A DNA stretch of 64,000 nucleotides from Cohnella sp. SGD-V74. GTDB taxonomy: Bacteria > Bacillota > Bacilli > Paenibacillales > Paenibacillaceae. Below the pieces are notes generated by a model, which searched no databases, had not been told where the DNA came from, and saw nothing but the letters and a program-made list of their open reading frames with translations. The stretch is taken from positions 168,876-232,875 of the forward strand of contig NZ_PVYW01000016.1 in assembly GCF_003001675.1 (NCBI RefSeq). Direction: 5' to 3'. The position numbers were made by a program, and so were the translations under genes. Positions 41,962-49,744 of the stretch are shown here, piece after piece (positions within the stretch are counted from its first letter, which is position 1; each line of letters starts with the position of its first letter).

Positions 41962-41991
41962 TTGAAATTTTCATATTGAATGCAATATAAT
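41962..41991 (+). promoter_or_regulatory. Sigma-A promoter of the SIS/ROK/aldolase operon
   Basis: TTGAAA (41962-41967) and TATAAT (41986-41991) are 18 bases apart, 40 bases before the first gene. Confidence 0.65.
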
Positions 41992-42030
41992 AGCATTGTA
42001 CAGGACGAATAGGAATGGGAGAGGATCTTA

Positions 42031-43080
42031 ATGACGAGAGGCAAGCTGACGTTACCTGAGATCGGCGGACAGGCGGAAGCCTTGAAGGCCGCTTGGGAGC
42101 AATTGAAGAAACAGGAGAAATGGACGCAGACGCATATCGGCAACGCGGCGTACGACGAAGTCGTGTTTATCGGTTCAGGTTCTTCCTATTATCAAGCGCA
42201 GGTGATGGCTTCCACCTATAAGCTGTGGCTGGGACGGAGCGCGAGCGCGCTGCCTTCCTCGGACATCTTTCTGTTCCGCGACCAATCCGTCGCACGCAGC
42301 CGGAAGGTGCTGCTCGTCGGCGTATCCCGTTCGGGAGAGTCGTCCGAGGTCATTCTGGCGCTCGATTCGGTGAAGGATTTGCCGAACTGGACGACTTGCG
42401 GCATTACGTGCTACGAGGACAGCCGGCTCGGCCGGATGACGGAATGTCTCGTATCCCCTCTGGGCAAGGAACAAAGCACGGTCATGACCAAATCGTTCAG
42501 CAGCATGACGTATATGATGCAAGCCGCGATTGCGCTCGCTGCGGGCGGGGCGCAGCCGTCGGAGATGGAAGCGGTGCTGGATTTGCAAGGGGATGTCGTC
42601 GAGCGGGGACGCGAGTTTGCCGAACAGTTGGTCGAAGCGAACGACTTCAACAAATACATTTACTTGGGGATGGGGGCGTATTTCGGCCTGGCGCAGGAAG
42701 TGTGCCTCAAGCTGAAGGAAATGTCCTACGTCTGGACCGAAAGCTATGGAACGCTGGAATTCCGCCACGGGCCGAAGTCGGTCGTCGAACCGGGAACGCT
42801 CGTCTGTCTGCTCGTCTCGGAGCAAGCCCGTTCCTATGAACTGAAAGTCGCGGAAGAAATGAAAGCCTACGGCGCGTTCGTGCTGCTCGTGACAACCTCC
42901 AAAGGCGACGATACAGACTTTGCCGACGCGGTGTTCGAGCTTGGCGGCGGCTCGCTGTCCGACGAGGCGCGCGCGGTGCTCTACCTGCCGCTGCTTCAGT
43001 ATCTCGGATTCTACACGGCGATGAAGCGGGGCGTCGATCCCGACCATCCGAGAAACTTGACGCAAGTCGTCAAAATTTGA
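42031..43080 (+). CDS. SIS-domain sugar isomerase/deaminase (AgaS-like)
   Basis: The 349-residue protein has two SIS domains: EVVFIGSGSSYYQAQVM and LLVGVSRSGESSEVILAL in the first, and YIYLGMGAYFGLAQEVCLKLKEMSYVWTESYGTLEFRHGPKSVV in the second. The E..EFRHGP motif is the one used by GlmS-type isomerases and AgaS deaminases for amino-sugar phosphates. There is no glutaminase domain, so it works as a catabolic deaminase/isomerase, probably on galactosamine-6-phosphate or a similar phosphosugar. It heads an operon with a DeoR regulator, ROK kinase, class II aldolase and PfkB kinase. Confidence 0.82.
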   Translation: MTRGKLTLPEIGGQAEALKAAWEQLKKQEKWTQTHIGNAAYDEVVFIGSGSSYYQAQVMASTYKLWLGRSASALPSSDIFLFRDQSVARSRKVLLVGVSRSGESSEVILALDSVKDLPNWTTCGITCYEDSRLGRMTECLVSPLGKEQSTVMTKSFSSMTYMMQAAIALAAGGAQPSEMEAVLDLQGDVVERGREFAEQLVEANDFNKYIYLGMGAYFGLAQEVCLKLKEMSYVWTESYGTLEFRHGPKSVVEPGTLVCLLVSEQARSYELKVAEEMKAYGAFVLLVTTSKGDDTDFADAVFELGGGSLSDEARAVLYLPLLQYLGFYTAMKRGVDPDHPRNLTQVVKI

Positions 43081-43100
43081 TTCGACAAAGGAGCCGGCCC

Positions 43101-43910
43101 ATGACGCGCAACAAATCCGAGAGGCAAGAGCAAGTGCTCGCCTATCTCGAAAGATACGGCAGCATTACTCTTCAAGAGATGACGGACAATTTCGATTGCT
43201 CGGAAGCGACGGCCAGGCGCGACCTCGACGATCTCGAGAAGGCGGGCAAGGTGATCCGGACGATGGGCGGCGGAGCGAAGTACGCGGCGAGCGGGTTAAT
43301 TCGCGAAGTGCCTTTCCGCGAGAAGCAGCATGCTTCGTACCGGGAGAAGGAAGCGATCGCCAATCTGGCCGCTTCCCTCGTCGAAGAGGGCGACGTCATC
43401 GGCCTCACGGGGGGAACGACGACGTTCCTGATCGCGAAGGCGCTGAAGAAGCGGCGCAACATTACCGTCGTCACCAATGCGGTCAACATCGCGATGGAGC
43501 TTGCCGATTGCGAGGATCTGCAGATCGTGCTGACCGGCGGCGTGCTTCGCAATCGCAGCTTCGAGCTGTGCGGACCGCTGGCGGAGCAGACGGTGAAGGC
43601 GCTGAACATCCATAAGATGTTCATGGGCGTCGACGGCGTAACGGGGCAGGGTGTCAGCACCTACTCCGAGCTGGAGGCGAACATCGCCAACCTGCTGATT
43701 CAGCGGTCGAAGCTGACGATTGCCGTGTTCGATCATACGAAAGTCGGCAAATCTTCGCTCTTCCATGTGGCCGGGCTGCAAGAGCTCCACGCTTGCATCA
43801 CCGATAAGAGACCTGACGAAACCTCGGAAGAAGGAGCGGCGCTGGCAGGAGTTAAGCTGTATGCCGCAGAGGACGATTCGGATTCTGGAAGAGAGGGAGA
43901 TCGGACATGA
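43101..43910 (+). CDS. DeoR/GlpR-family transcriptional regulator
   Basis: The ATG at 43101 follows AAAGGAG by 7-8 bases and gives 269 residues. The N-terminal winged helix reads RQEQVLAYLERYGSITLQEMTDNFDCSEATARRDLDDLEKAG, the standard DeoR motif. The sensor domain (EKEAIANLAASLVEEGDVIGLTGGTTTFLIAKAL..VVTNAVNIAMEL) binds phosphosugars in this family. It sits inside the operon it presumably controls, just after the SIS gene and overlapping the ROK kinase by four bases. Confidence 0.92.
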   Translation: MTRNKSERQEQVLAYLERYGSITLQEMTDNFDCSEATARRDLDDLEKAGKVIRTMGGGAKYAASGLIREVPFREKQHASYREKEAIANLAASLVEEGDVIGLTGGTTTFLIAKALKKRRNITVVTNAVNIAMELADCEDLQIVLTGGVLRNRSFELCGPLAEQTVKALNIHKMFMGVDGVTGQGVSTYSELEANIANLLIQRSKLTIAVFDHTKVGKSSLFHVAGLQELHACITDKRPDETSEEGAALAGVKLYAAEDDSDSGREGDRT

Positions 43911-44869
43911 ACGTCACGATCGGCGTGGACGTAGGCGGTACGAATATCGTATGCGGAGCGACGGACGAAGCCGGCAAGGTGCTGCGCAAGCTCAAGCGTC
44001 CGACGGAGGCGCATGCCGGCCATGAAGCCGTGCTCGGAAGAATCGCGGAGATGGTCGCGCAGATTCGCGAGGAGCTGGGAGCCGGCATTCGGGTTACGAG
44101 CGTCGGAGTGGGAATTCCCGGGCTCGTAGACCCGCTGGCCGGGGTATCCAAGTTTGCCGGGAACTTAAAGTGGCGCGATATTCCGGTTGCCGGCCTGCTC
44201 GGAGAACAGATTGGCCTGCCGGTGTTCATCGACAACGACGTCCGGATGTACATTTACGGAGAAGCGGTCGCGGGAGCCGGACAGGGCTACGAACACGTGC
44301 TGGGCATTACGATCGGCACCGGCATCGCCGCGGCCATCGTGAACGGCGGCGAGTTGTACTACGGGCATAAAGCGCTGGCAGGAGAACTCGGCCACGTCCG
44401 CATGGACGGAGTCGAAGAAGATTGCGCTTGCGGGCTCAGCGGCTGTCTGGAGACGGTTGCTTCAGCGTCCGGCTTGGTTCGGCAGGCGAAGAAGGCGCTG
44501 CGTGAAGGCCGGGAAAGCTTGCTGAACGAATGGTTTCCGGGCGAAGCGCTGGAGCAGCTTACCGCGGCGGATCTATCCAAGGCGATGGATGCGGGAGATG
44601 AGCTTGCCGCGGACATCATCGTTCGCGCCGGCAAGCTGAACGGCCGCGCTCTGGCCGCGGCGGCGCTGGTGCTCAGCCCGGACGTGATCGTGGTCGGCGG
44701 CGGCGGAGCCTTGGCCGGCGAACGGTTAATGGCGCCTCTTCGAGAGGAGCTGTACCGGCTGCTGCTGCCGGATTTCCGCGAAGGGCTGAAGGTCGTGACG
44801 GCGGAGCACAACGACGATGCGGGAATTATCGGCAGCTCGCTGTATGCCGCGCATCGGAACGGGGCTTGA
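43907..44869 (+). CDS. ROK-family sugar kinase
   Basis: The 320-residue protein begins at the ATG overlapping the deoR stop. It shows the ROK signatures: phosphate-binding IGVDVGGTNIVCGATDE, FIDNDVRMYIYGEA (catalytic Asp), LGITIGTGIAAAIV, ELGHVRMDG, and the zinc motif CACGLSGCLE (CxCGxxGCxE). It transfers phosphate from ATP to a hexose, and in this operon a hexosamine or N-acetylhexosamine is the most likely substrate. The kinase acts in the cytoplasm, so the sugar must enter unphosphorylated by a transporter encoded elsewhere. Confidence 0.9.
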   Translation: MNVTIGVDVGGTNIVCGATDEAGKVLRKLKRPTEAHAGHEAVLGRIAEMVAQIREELGAGIRVTSVGVGIPGLVDPLAGVSKFAGNLKWRDIPVAGLLGEQIGLPVFIDNDVRMYIYGEAVAGAGQGYEHVLGITIGTGIAAAIVNGGELYYGHKALAGELGHVRMDGVEEDCACGLSGCLETVASASGLVRQAKKALREGRESLLNEWFPGEALEQLTAADLSKAMDAGDELAADIIVRAGKLNGRALAAAALVLSPDVIVVGGGGALAGERLMAPLREELYRLLLPDFREGLKVVTAEHNDDAGIIGSSLYAAHRNGA

Positions 44870-44940
44870 CGGAAGACGGAACGGAATCGATTTATAGACT
44901 CATAGACTCACAGACTTGACCAAAATCGGAGGAACTCACC

Positions 44941-45795
44941 ATGGCACTTGTATCGTCGACGCCGCTGCTGCAAGCGGCAAAGGAAGGCGGATATTGCATC
45001 GGGGCGTTTAACGTCCATACATTGGAAATGCTGCAGGCGGTCGTCGAAGCGGCGGAGGAGACAAGATCCCCGCTCATTATCCAGTCGACCGTAGGAACGG
45101 TAAAGCACCTGGGACCCGACTACATCGCGGCGGCGGCTACGGTCGCGGCTAACCGCAGCTCCGTTCCGATCGCGCTTCATCTCGACCACTGCTCGGACTT
45201 CGGCACCATCATGCAATGTATCCGGGCGGGATACACGTCGGTTATGATCGACGCCTCTCATGACCCGTTCGAGAAAAACGTCGAGCAAACCCGCAAAGTC
45301 GTCGAAGCGGCTTCCGCGGTAGGCGTTAACGTCGAGGCCGAGCTGGGCCGGGTCGGCGGCGTCGAGGACGACATCGTCGTCGACGAGCGCGACGCGCTGC
45401 TGGCCGATCCGGACGAGTGCGCCAAGTTCGTCGAGCTGACGGGCGTGCACACGCTCGCTCCGGCAATCGGCACGGCGCACGGCATCTACAAGGGCGATCC
45501 GAACATCGACTTCGACCGCATCGGACGCATCGCCGCCAAAGTATCCGTTCCCCTCGTGCTCCACGGAGGCTCCGGCATCCCCGAGGATCAGGTGAAGCGG
45601 GCCGTCTCGCTCGGCATGTCCAAGATGAACGTCGCGACCGAGCTGCGCATCGTATTTTCCGACGCGATCAAGGAAGTGTTCGCGAGAAATCCCGAAGAGA
45701 ACGACCCGCGGAAATACATGGTGCCGGCGAAGCAGGCGCTGAAGGCGGCTGCGATCGAGAAGATGCGCCTGTGCGGCTCGATCGGCAAGGCGTAA
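44941..45795 (+). CDS. Class II (zinc) aldolase, tagatose- or fructose-1,6-bisphosphate type
   Basis: The 284-residue enzyme has the zinc ligands in ALHLDHCSDF, AIGTAHGIYKG and LVLHGGSGIP, and the catalytic Asp in the first motif. SVMIDASHDPFEKNVEQT and NVEAELGRVGG are conserved class II features. The length and sequence resemble GatY/KbaY-type as well as Fba-type enzymes, and the stereospecificity cannot be read from the sequence by eye. Beside an AgaS-like protein and a PfkB kinase, tagatose-1,6-bisphosphate is the more likely substrate. ATCGGAGGAACTCACC precedes the ATG. Confidence 0.88.
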   Translation: MALVSSTPLLQAAKEGGYCIGAFNVHTLEMLQAVVEAAEETRSPLIIQSTVGTVKHLGPDYIAAAATVAANRSSVPIALHLDHCSDFGTIMQCIRAGYTSVMIDASHDPFEKNVEQTRKVVEAASAVGVNVEAELGRVGGVEDDIVVDERDALLADPDECAKFVELTGVHTLAPAIGTAHGIYKGDPNIDFDRIGRIAAKVSVPLVLHGGSGIPEDQVKRAVSLGMSKMNVATELRIVFSDAIKEVFARNPEENDPRKYMVPAKQALKAAAIEKMRLCGSIGKA

Positions 45796-45814
45796 GCGAA
45801 GCGGGGGCATAGCG

Positions 45815-46777
45815 GTGACGAACGCGAAAGCAAATGCGCGAACGATGATAACGACCGTCACGTTAAACGCGGCGATCGACAAGACGTATTACGTGCCGTC
45901 CTTCGACAAAGGCAAAGTGTCGCGCGCCGGCAAAGTCGTGTCCACGGCGGGGGGCAAAGGGCTGAACGTGGCCCGGGTGCTGCAGCAGCTCGGCCATGGC
46001 GAAGTGGCGGCGACCGGCTTTGCGGGCGGCTATAACGGGCAGTTCATTACGAGCCGGGTGAAGGAAGCCGGCATCCGTTCGGAATTCATCGACATCTCCG
46101 GAGAGTCGCGCCTGTGCCTGAACTTCATCGACGGCCGCGACGGCTCGTCCACGGAAGTACTGGAGCCGGGACCGGAGGTCGGCGTGGAGGAGATTGAGCG
46201 CTTCAAGCTCAAGCTGCGAGGGTTGAGCGAGGAATCGGCGCTCGTGGTTTTCTCCGGGAGCTTGCCGAGAGGGGCTGATCCGGGGCTGTATGCCGATCTG
46301 ATCGCCCTGTCTCGCAGCGCGGGAGCGGACGTCTTCCTCGATACGAGCGGTGAATCGCTCGTGCGCGGAGTGTCGGCCTTGCCGACGTTCATCAAGCCGA
46401 ACGAGGACGAGATCGTGTCGCTGCTCCCGGATGCGGGAGGCGCCGATCTGCGCGAAGGCATCCGCAAGCTGATGGCGCAAGGCATTCCGATTGCGGCGGC
46501 GACGCTGGGGCCGGAAGGGGCCGTTGCCGGAGCGGGCGGGCGCATCTACCGCGTCCGCATCCCGAAGCTCGAACCGGTCAACACGGTCGGCAGCGGCGAT
46601 TCGTTCGTCGCCGGGTACGCGTACGGCCACGTCAGAGGCTGGCCGGTCGAGGACTGCCTGCGGTACGCCGCGGCTGCGGGCAGCGCCAACGCGCTCTCCG
46701 AGACGACGGGAGACGTCAGCCCGGCCGAGCACGCCAGGCTGCTTCGCGAAATCTCGGTGGAGGAATGGACGGACTAA
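45815..46777 (+). CDS. PfkB-family kinase (1-phosphofructokinase/tagatose-6-phosphate kinase)
   Basis: The protein has 320 residues from GTG 45815; an ATG at 45845 (MITTVTLNAAIDKTYY) matches the usual N-terminus of the family, but neither start has a strong ribosome site. PfkB features are the GGKGLNVARVLQQLG motif, FSGSLPRGADPGLYADLI, KPNEDEI and the ATP/anion-hole motif NTVGSGDSFVAGYAYG with catalytic Asp. Relatives phosphorylate tagatose-6-phosphate (LacC) or fructose-1-phosphate (FruK). Its place beside a class II aldolase fits the formation of the bisphosphate. It ends the operon at a hairpin shared with moeB. Confidence 0.88.
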   Translation: MTNAKANARTMITTVTLNAAIDKTYYVPSFDKGKVSRAGKVVSTAGGKGLNVARVLQQLGHGEVAATGFAGGYNGQFITSRVKEAGIRSEFIDISGESRLCLNFIDGRDGSSTEVLEPGPEVGVEEIERFKLKLRGLSEESALVVFSGSLPRGADPGLYADLIALSRSAGADVFLDTSGESLVRGVSALPTFIKPNEDEIVSLLPDAGGADLREGIRKLMAQGIPIAAATLGPEGAVAGAGGRIYRVRIPKLEPVNTVGSGDSFVAGYAYGHVRGWPVEDCLRYAAAAGSANALSETTGDVSPAEHARLLREISVEEWTD

Positions 46778-46780
46778 AGA

Positions 46781-46816
46781 AAGCCGCGGCAGCGCTGGAG
46801 GGCGCCGCCGCGGCTT
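46781..46816. terminator. Hairpin between the PfkB gene and the convergent moeB-like gene
   Basis: AAGCCGCGGC (46781-46790) pairs with GCCGCGGCTT (46807-46816), and the second arm reaches the moeB stop codon. Confidence 0.65.
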
Positions 46817-47861
46817 ATTCGCCCAGAAGCTCGGCGTACACGCGCCGGGCAGTCTGGGCTTCTTCCGTTCCGATGACGAGGGCGCGCCCGTCGTCGAACA
46901 GCACGAACGCGATGCCGCCCGGCAACTGCAGTCTCAGCGAATAGGGAGTCAATTCGGCGCTGCCCGCTCTGGCCAGACGAGGCTCCAGAGCTTTCAGGTC
47001 GAGCGTCATCGGCCTTCCGGGCATGACCTGCACGGTGCTTCGTCCGCATAGCGAGACGGTCATCGCTTCGTCTCCGGCGTCTCCGTCAAGCGCTTCGAAC
47101 CGGCGCTGCCCGCATACCGGGCAGTCCGGATTGCGCGCTCCGCCGACGGAGAGAGACTGCCACTGGCTATGCCACAGATCGATCTGCAGCAGCGAGCCGT
47201 GCAAGGCATCTTCGCGGCCGGCCAGCAGCTTGAGCGTTTCCATCGCCTGCACGGAGGCGATCGTATCCACGATCGGGGCGAGCACGCCGGCCGTCTCGCA
47301 CGTGTCCAGCGAGCCTCCAGGAGGCGTCGAAGGAAACAGGCAGCGAAGGCAGGGCGTCGTTCCCGGAACGACGGTGAGCGACATGCCGGACGCGCCGACC
47401 GCTCCTCCGTACACCCACGGAATGCCGTTCTTGACGCCATATTCGTTGATCAAATACCGCGTCCCGAAGTTATCCGTGCCGTCCAGCACGATGTCCGCGC
47501 CTTCCAGCAAGCGCTCGGCGTTAAAGGCGTTCAAATCCGCGACGTGAGGCGTGATCGAGATGCCGCCGTTCACGGCGGAGAGCCTTGCCGCGGCCGCGAC
47601 CGCTTTCGGCGTTCCGGCGGCGGCGTCCGCCTCGTCGAACAGCATCTGGCGCTGCAGATTGGTGCGGTCGACGATGTCGCGGTCGATCAGCGTCAGGCTG
47701 CCGACGCCGGCGCGAGCCAGATGGTTGGCGATCGCGCAGCCGAGCGCGCCGACGCCGACGATCGCGGCCCGGGAGCGAAGCAGCCGCCGCTGGCCCTCCG
47801 CTCCGATCCCGGAGAAGCGGGCTTGCCGAGCGTAGCGGGCGTCCAATCCGGCGTCCGTCAT
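46815..47861 (-). CDS. moeB: MoeB/ThiF-family adenylyltransferase
   Basis: MoeB adenylates the C-terminal glycine of MoaD so that it can be thiocarboxylated for molybdopterin synthesis. The 348-residue protein starts at the ATG at 47861 after GGAGGGAGC. It has the nucleotide-binding GVGALGCAIANHLARAGVG, RTNLQRQMLF, DGTDNFGTRYLIN, the zinc cysteines PCLRC and CPVC, and the active-site loop DTCETAGVL. No rhodanese domain is fused; the last 80 residues form a separate beta-rich tail. It overlaps the upstream moaD-moaE gene by four bases (ATGA). Confidence 0.9.
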   Translation of the reverse strand: MTDAGLDARYARQARFSGIGAEGQRRLLRSRAAIVGVGALGCAIANHLARAGVGSLTLIDRDIVDRTNLQRQMLFDEADAAAGTPKAVAAAARLSAVNGGISITPHVADLNAFNAERLLEGADIVLDGTDNFGTRYLINEYGVKNGIPWVYGGAVGASGMSLTVVPGTTPCLRCLFPSTPPGGSLDTCETAGVLAPIVDTIASVQAMETLKLLAGREDALHGSLLQIDLWHSQWQSLSVGGARNPDCPVCGQRRFEALDGDAGDEAMTVSLCGRSTVQVMPGRPMTLDLKALEPRLARAGSAELTPYSLRLQLPGGIAFVLFDDGRALVIGTEEAQTARRVYAELLGE

Positions 47862-48616
47862 CGTCCCGCTCCCTCCGGCTCCCCCGGTGCGGCCAGCGGG
47901 TTCCAAGGACCGAGCTGGTGCCCTTTCCACTCGGTGCCGTCGTCGTAAATTTCCTTTTTCCAGATGGGCACGACCTGCTTCAGCCGTTCGATCGCATATC
48001 GGCTCGCCTCGTAGGCGTCGGCCCGGTGCGCCGAAGAGACGGCGATGACGACGCTGATCTCGCCGATGCCGACCGTCCCGATCCGGTGGGCGATTGCGGT
48101 AAGCGTGCTCGGCCAGCGGACGGATATCTCGTCTCCAATCGAAGCCAGCGAGGCGACGGCCATCGGTTCGTAAGCCTCGTATTCGAGCGTGACCGTCCGT
48201 TTGCCCGCGGTCCATTCGCGCGTCGTCCCGACGAAGGCGATGGCGGCTCCGTGATCCGGGTGGTAGACGGCGGCCAGCGTCTGTTCGACGTCGAGCGGAC
48301 GGTCTGTGACGCTGTATCTGGGCAAGCCGGAATCGGCAACGGCGGCGTTATCGTCCTCGGACAAGCCTCCGGAGACCGGGGGCAGCAGCGCGAGCTCGTC
48401 GCTTCTTTTGACGGCGGCGGAATCGTGGGCGTAGGCCTGGTTGCACGCGAGAAAACAGACGGACAGCAGCTCCCCGTGCTCCGGGTAAAGCTCGGCTAGA
48501 CGCAGCTTGACTTGACCGGCGGTCAGCGCCTCTTCCTCCCAGTCCGTCTGCAGCGAGCGCGCGCCTAATCTTTCCGCCAGACCGGCGAATAACTGGATAT
48601 TCCATGCAGGGTTCAT
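47858..48616 (-). CDS. MoaD-MoaE fusion, molybdopterin synthase
   Basis: The ATG at 48616 follows AGGAGA and gives 252 residues. Residues 1 to about 84 are MoaD (NIQLFAGLAERLGA.. to ELALLPPVSGG), ending in the Gly-Gly that must be a free C-terminus to carry sulfur. The chain continues directly through SEDDNAAVADSG into MoaE (LDVEQTLAAVYHPDHGAAIAFVGTTRE, RIGTVGIGEISVVIAVSSAHR, VPIWKKEIYDDG). Such fusions (for example mycobacterial MoaX) need cleavage after the Gly-Gly to be active. The gene is divergent from moaA and coupled to the moeB-like gene. Confidence 0.9.
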   Translation of the reverse strand: MNPAWNIQLFAGLAERLGARSLQTDWEEEALTAGQVKLRLAELYPEHGELLSVCFLACNQAYAHDSAAVKRSDELALLPPVSGGLSEDDNAAVADSGLPRYSVTDRPLDVEQTLAAVYHPDHGAAIAFVGTTREWTAGKRTVTLEYEAYEPMAVASLASIGDEISVRWPSTLTAIAHRIGTVGIGEISVVIAVSSAHRADAYEASRYAIERLKQVVPIWKKEIYDDGTEWKGHQLGPWNPLAAPGEPEGAGR

Positions 48617-48731
48617 CGTCGATTTCTCCTTCATGCGGGCAATAACATTCGTTTCCCAAGCATACCATATCCCATGTGAAAATGTTATGCTAGAGGGACA
48701 CACAAAGGATTGGCGGAGGGAGAGATCGGCA

Positions 48732-49733
48732 GTGGCGGAATTGATAGACAGATTCGGGAGGAAGCACACTTATTTGCGAATATCCGTGACCGACCGTTGC
48801 AACCTGCGCTGCCTGTATTGCATGCCGGAAGAAGGCATGAAGTTCATGGAACAAGACCGTCTGCTGTCCTATTCGCAGATCGTCGAGGTTGCCGCGGCGG
48901 CCGTCAGGCTCGGCATGCGCAAATTCAGAATTACCGGAGGCGAGCCTCTCGTCCGTCCGGGCTTGGAACAACTGATCGCCGGCATCGCGGCCCTGCCCGG
49001 GGTCGACGACATTTCCTTGACGACGAACGGGCTGCTGCTCAAGCAGCAAGCGTTCAAGCTTAAGGAAGCCGGGCTTAAGCGGGTTAACATCAGCCTGGAT
49101 ACGATGGACGACGTTCGTTTCAAATTCATCGCCCGCCGCGGGGAGCTGAAGCGGGTCTGGGAAGGCATCGAGGCGGCGGTGGAGGCCGGACTCGGGCCGA
49201 TCAAGCTGAACTGCGTGCTGCTGAAAGGCGTCAACGAAGACGAGATCGGGCGCTTTCTGAAGCTGTCCATGGAGAGACCGATCCACGTCCGCTTCATCGA
49301 ATATATGCCGATCGGACACGACGACGCCGGATGGCGCAGCCACTATCTTCCGCTGTCGGCGGTCCTCGAAGAAGCCCGTCGGCTCGGCTACGTTCTTCAG
49401 CAAGAGGAAGGGCCGCAGGGCAGCGGACCGTCGGAAAACTGGCGGATCGCCGGGGGAGTCGGATCGTTCGGACTGATCCACCCGATCAGCGAGCATTTCT
49501 GCAAAAGCTGCAACCGGCTGCGGCTGACCGCCGACGGCCATATCAAGCCTTGCCTGTACTGGATGGACGAATTGAGCGTCAGGCCCGCGCTCGGGTCCCC
49601 CGAGGCGATGGAGAGGCTGTTCCTGAAGGCGATGGACGTCAAGCCGGAAAATCACGAGATGGCCGCCGTGCTGGCCGGCACTCCGCTGAGCCACGAGCCG
49701 ACGGAGCGCCGGATGTCGCAAATCGGCGGTTAG
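48732..49733 (+). CDS. moaA: GTP 3',8-cyclase MoaA
   Basis: MoaA is the radical SAM enzyme that starts molybdenum cofactor synthesis from GTP. The GTG at 48732 follows GGAGGGAGA and gives 333 residues, the normal length. The N-terminal 4Fe-4S motif is CNLRCLYC in TDRCNLRCLYCMPEEG; the second cluster cysteines are in HFCKSCNRLRLTADGHIKPC. RITGGEPLVRPGL and NISLDTMD are standard, and the protein ends in Gly-Gly as MoaA proteins do. It is divergent from moaD-moaE/moeB, with 115 bases between. Confidence 0.95.
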   Translation: MAELIDRFGRKHTYLRISVTDRCNLRCLYCMPEEGMKFMEQDRLLSYSQIVEVAAAAVRLGMRKFRITGGEPLVRPGLEQLIAGIAALPGVDDISLTTNGLLLKQQAFKLKEAGLKRVNISLDTMDDVRFKFIARRGELKRVWEGIEAAVEAGLGPIKLNCVLLKGVNEDEIGRFLKLSMERPIHVRFIEYMPIGHDDAGWRSHYLPLSAVLEEARRLGYVLQQEEGPQGSGPSENWRIAGGVGSFGLIHPISEHFCKSCNRLRLTADGHIKPCLYWMDELSVRPALGSPEAMERLFLKAMDVKPENHEMAAVLAGTPLSHEPTERRMSQIGG

Positions 49734-49744
49734 GAGAGCGTCCG

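Noticed and set aside
41907..42143. Short minus-strand frame upstream of the SIS gene
   Set aside because: It covers the promoter and start of the SIS gene and has no supporting features.
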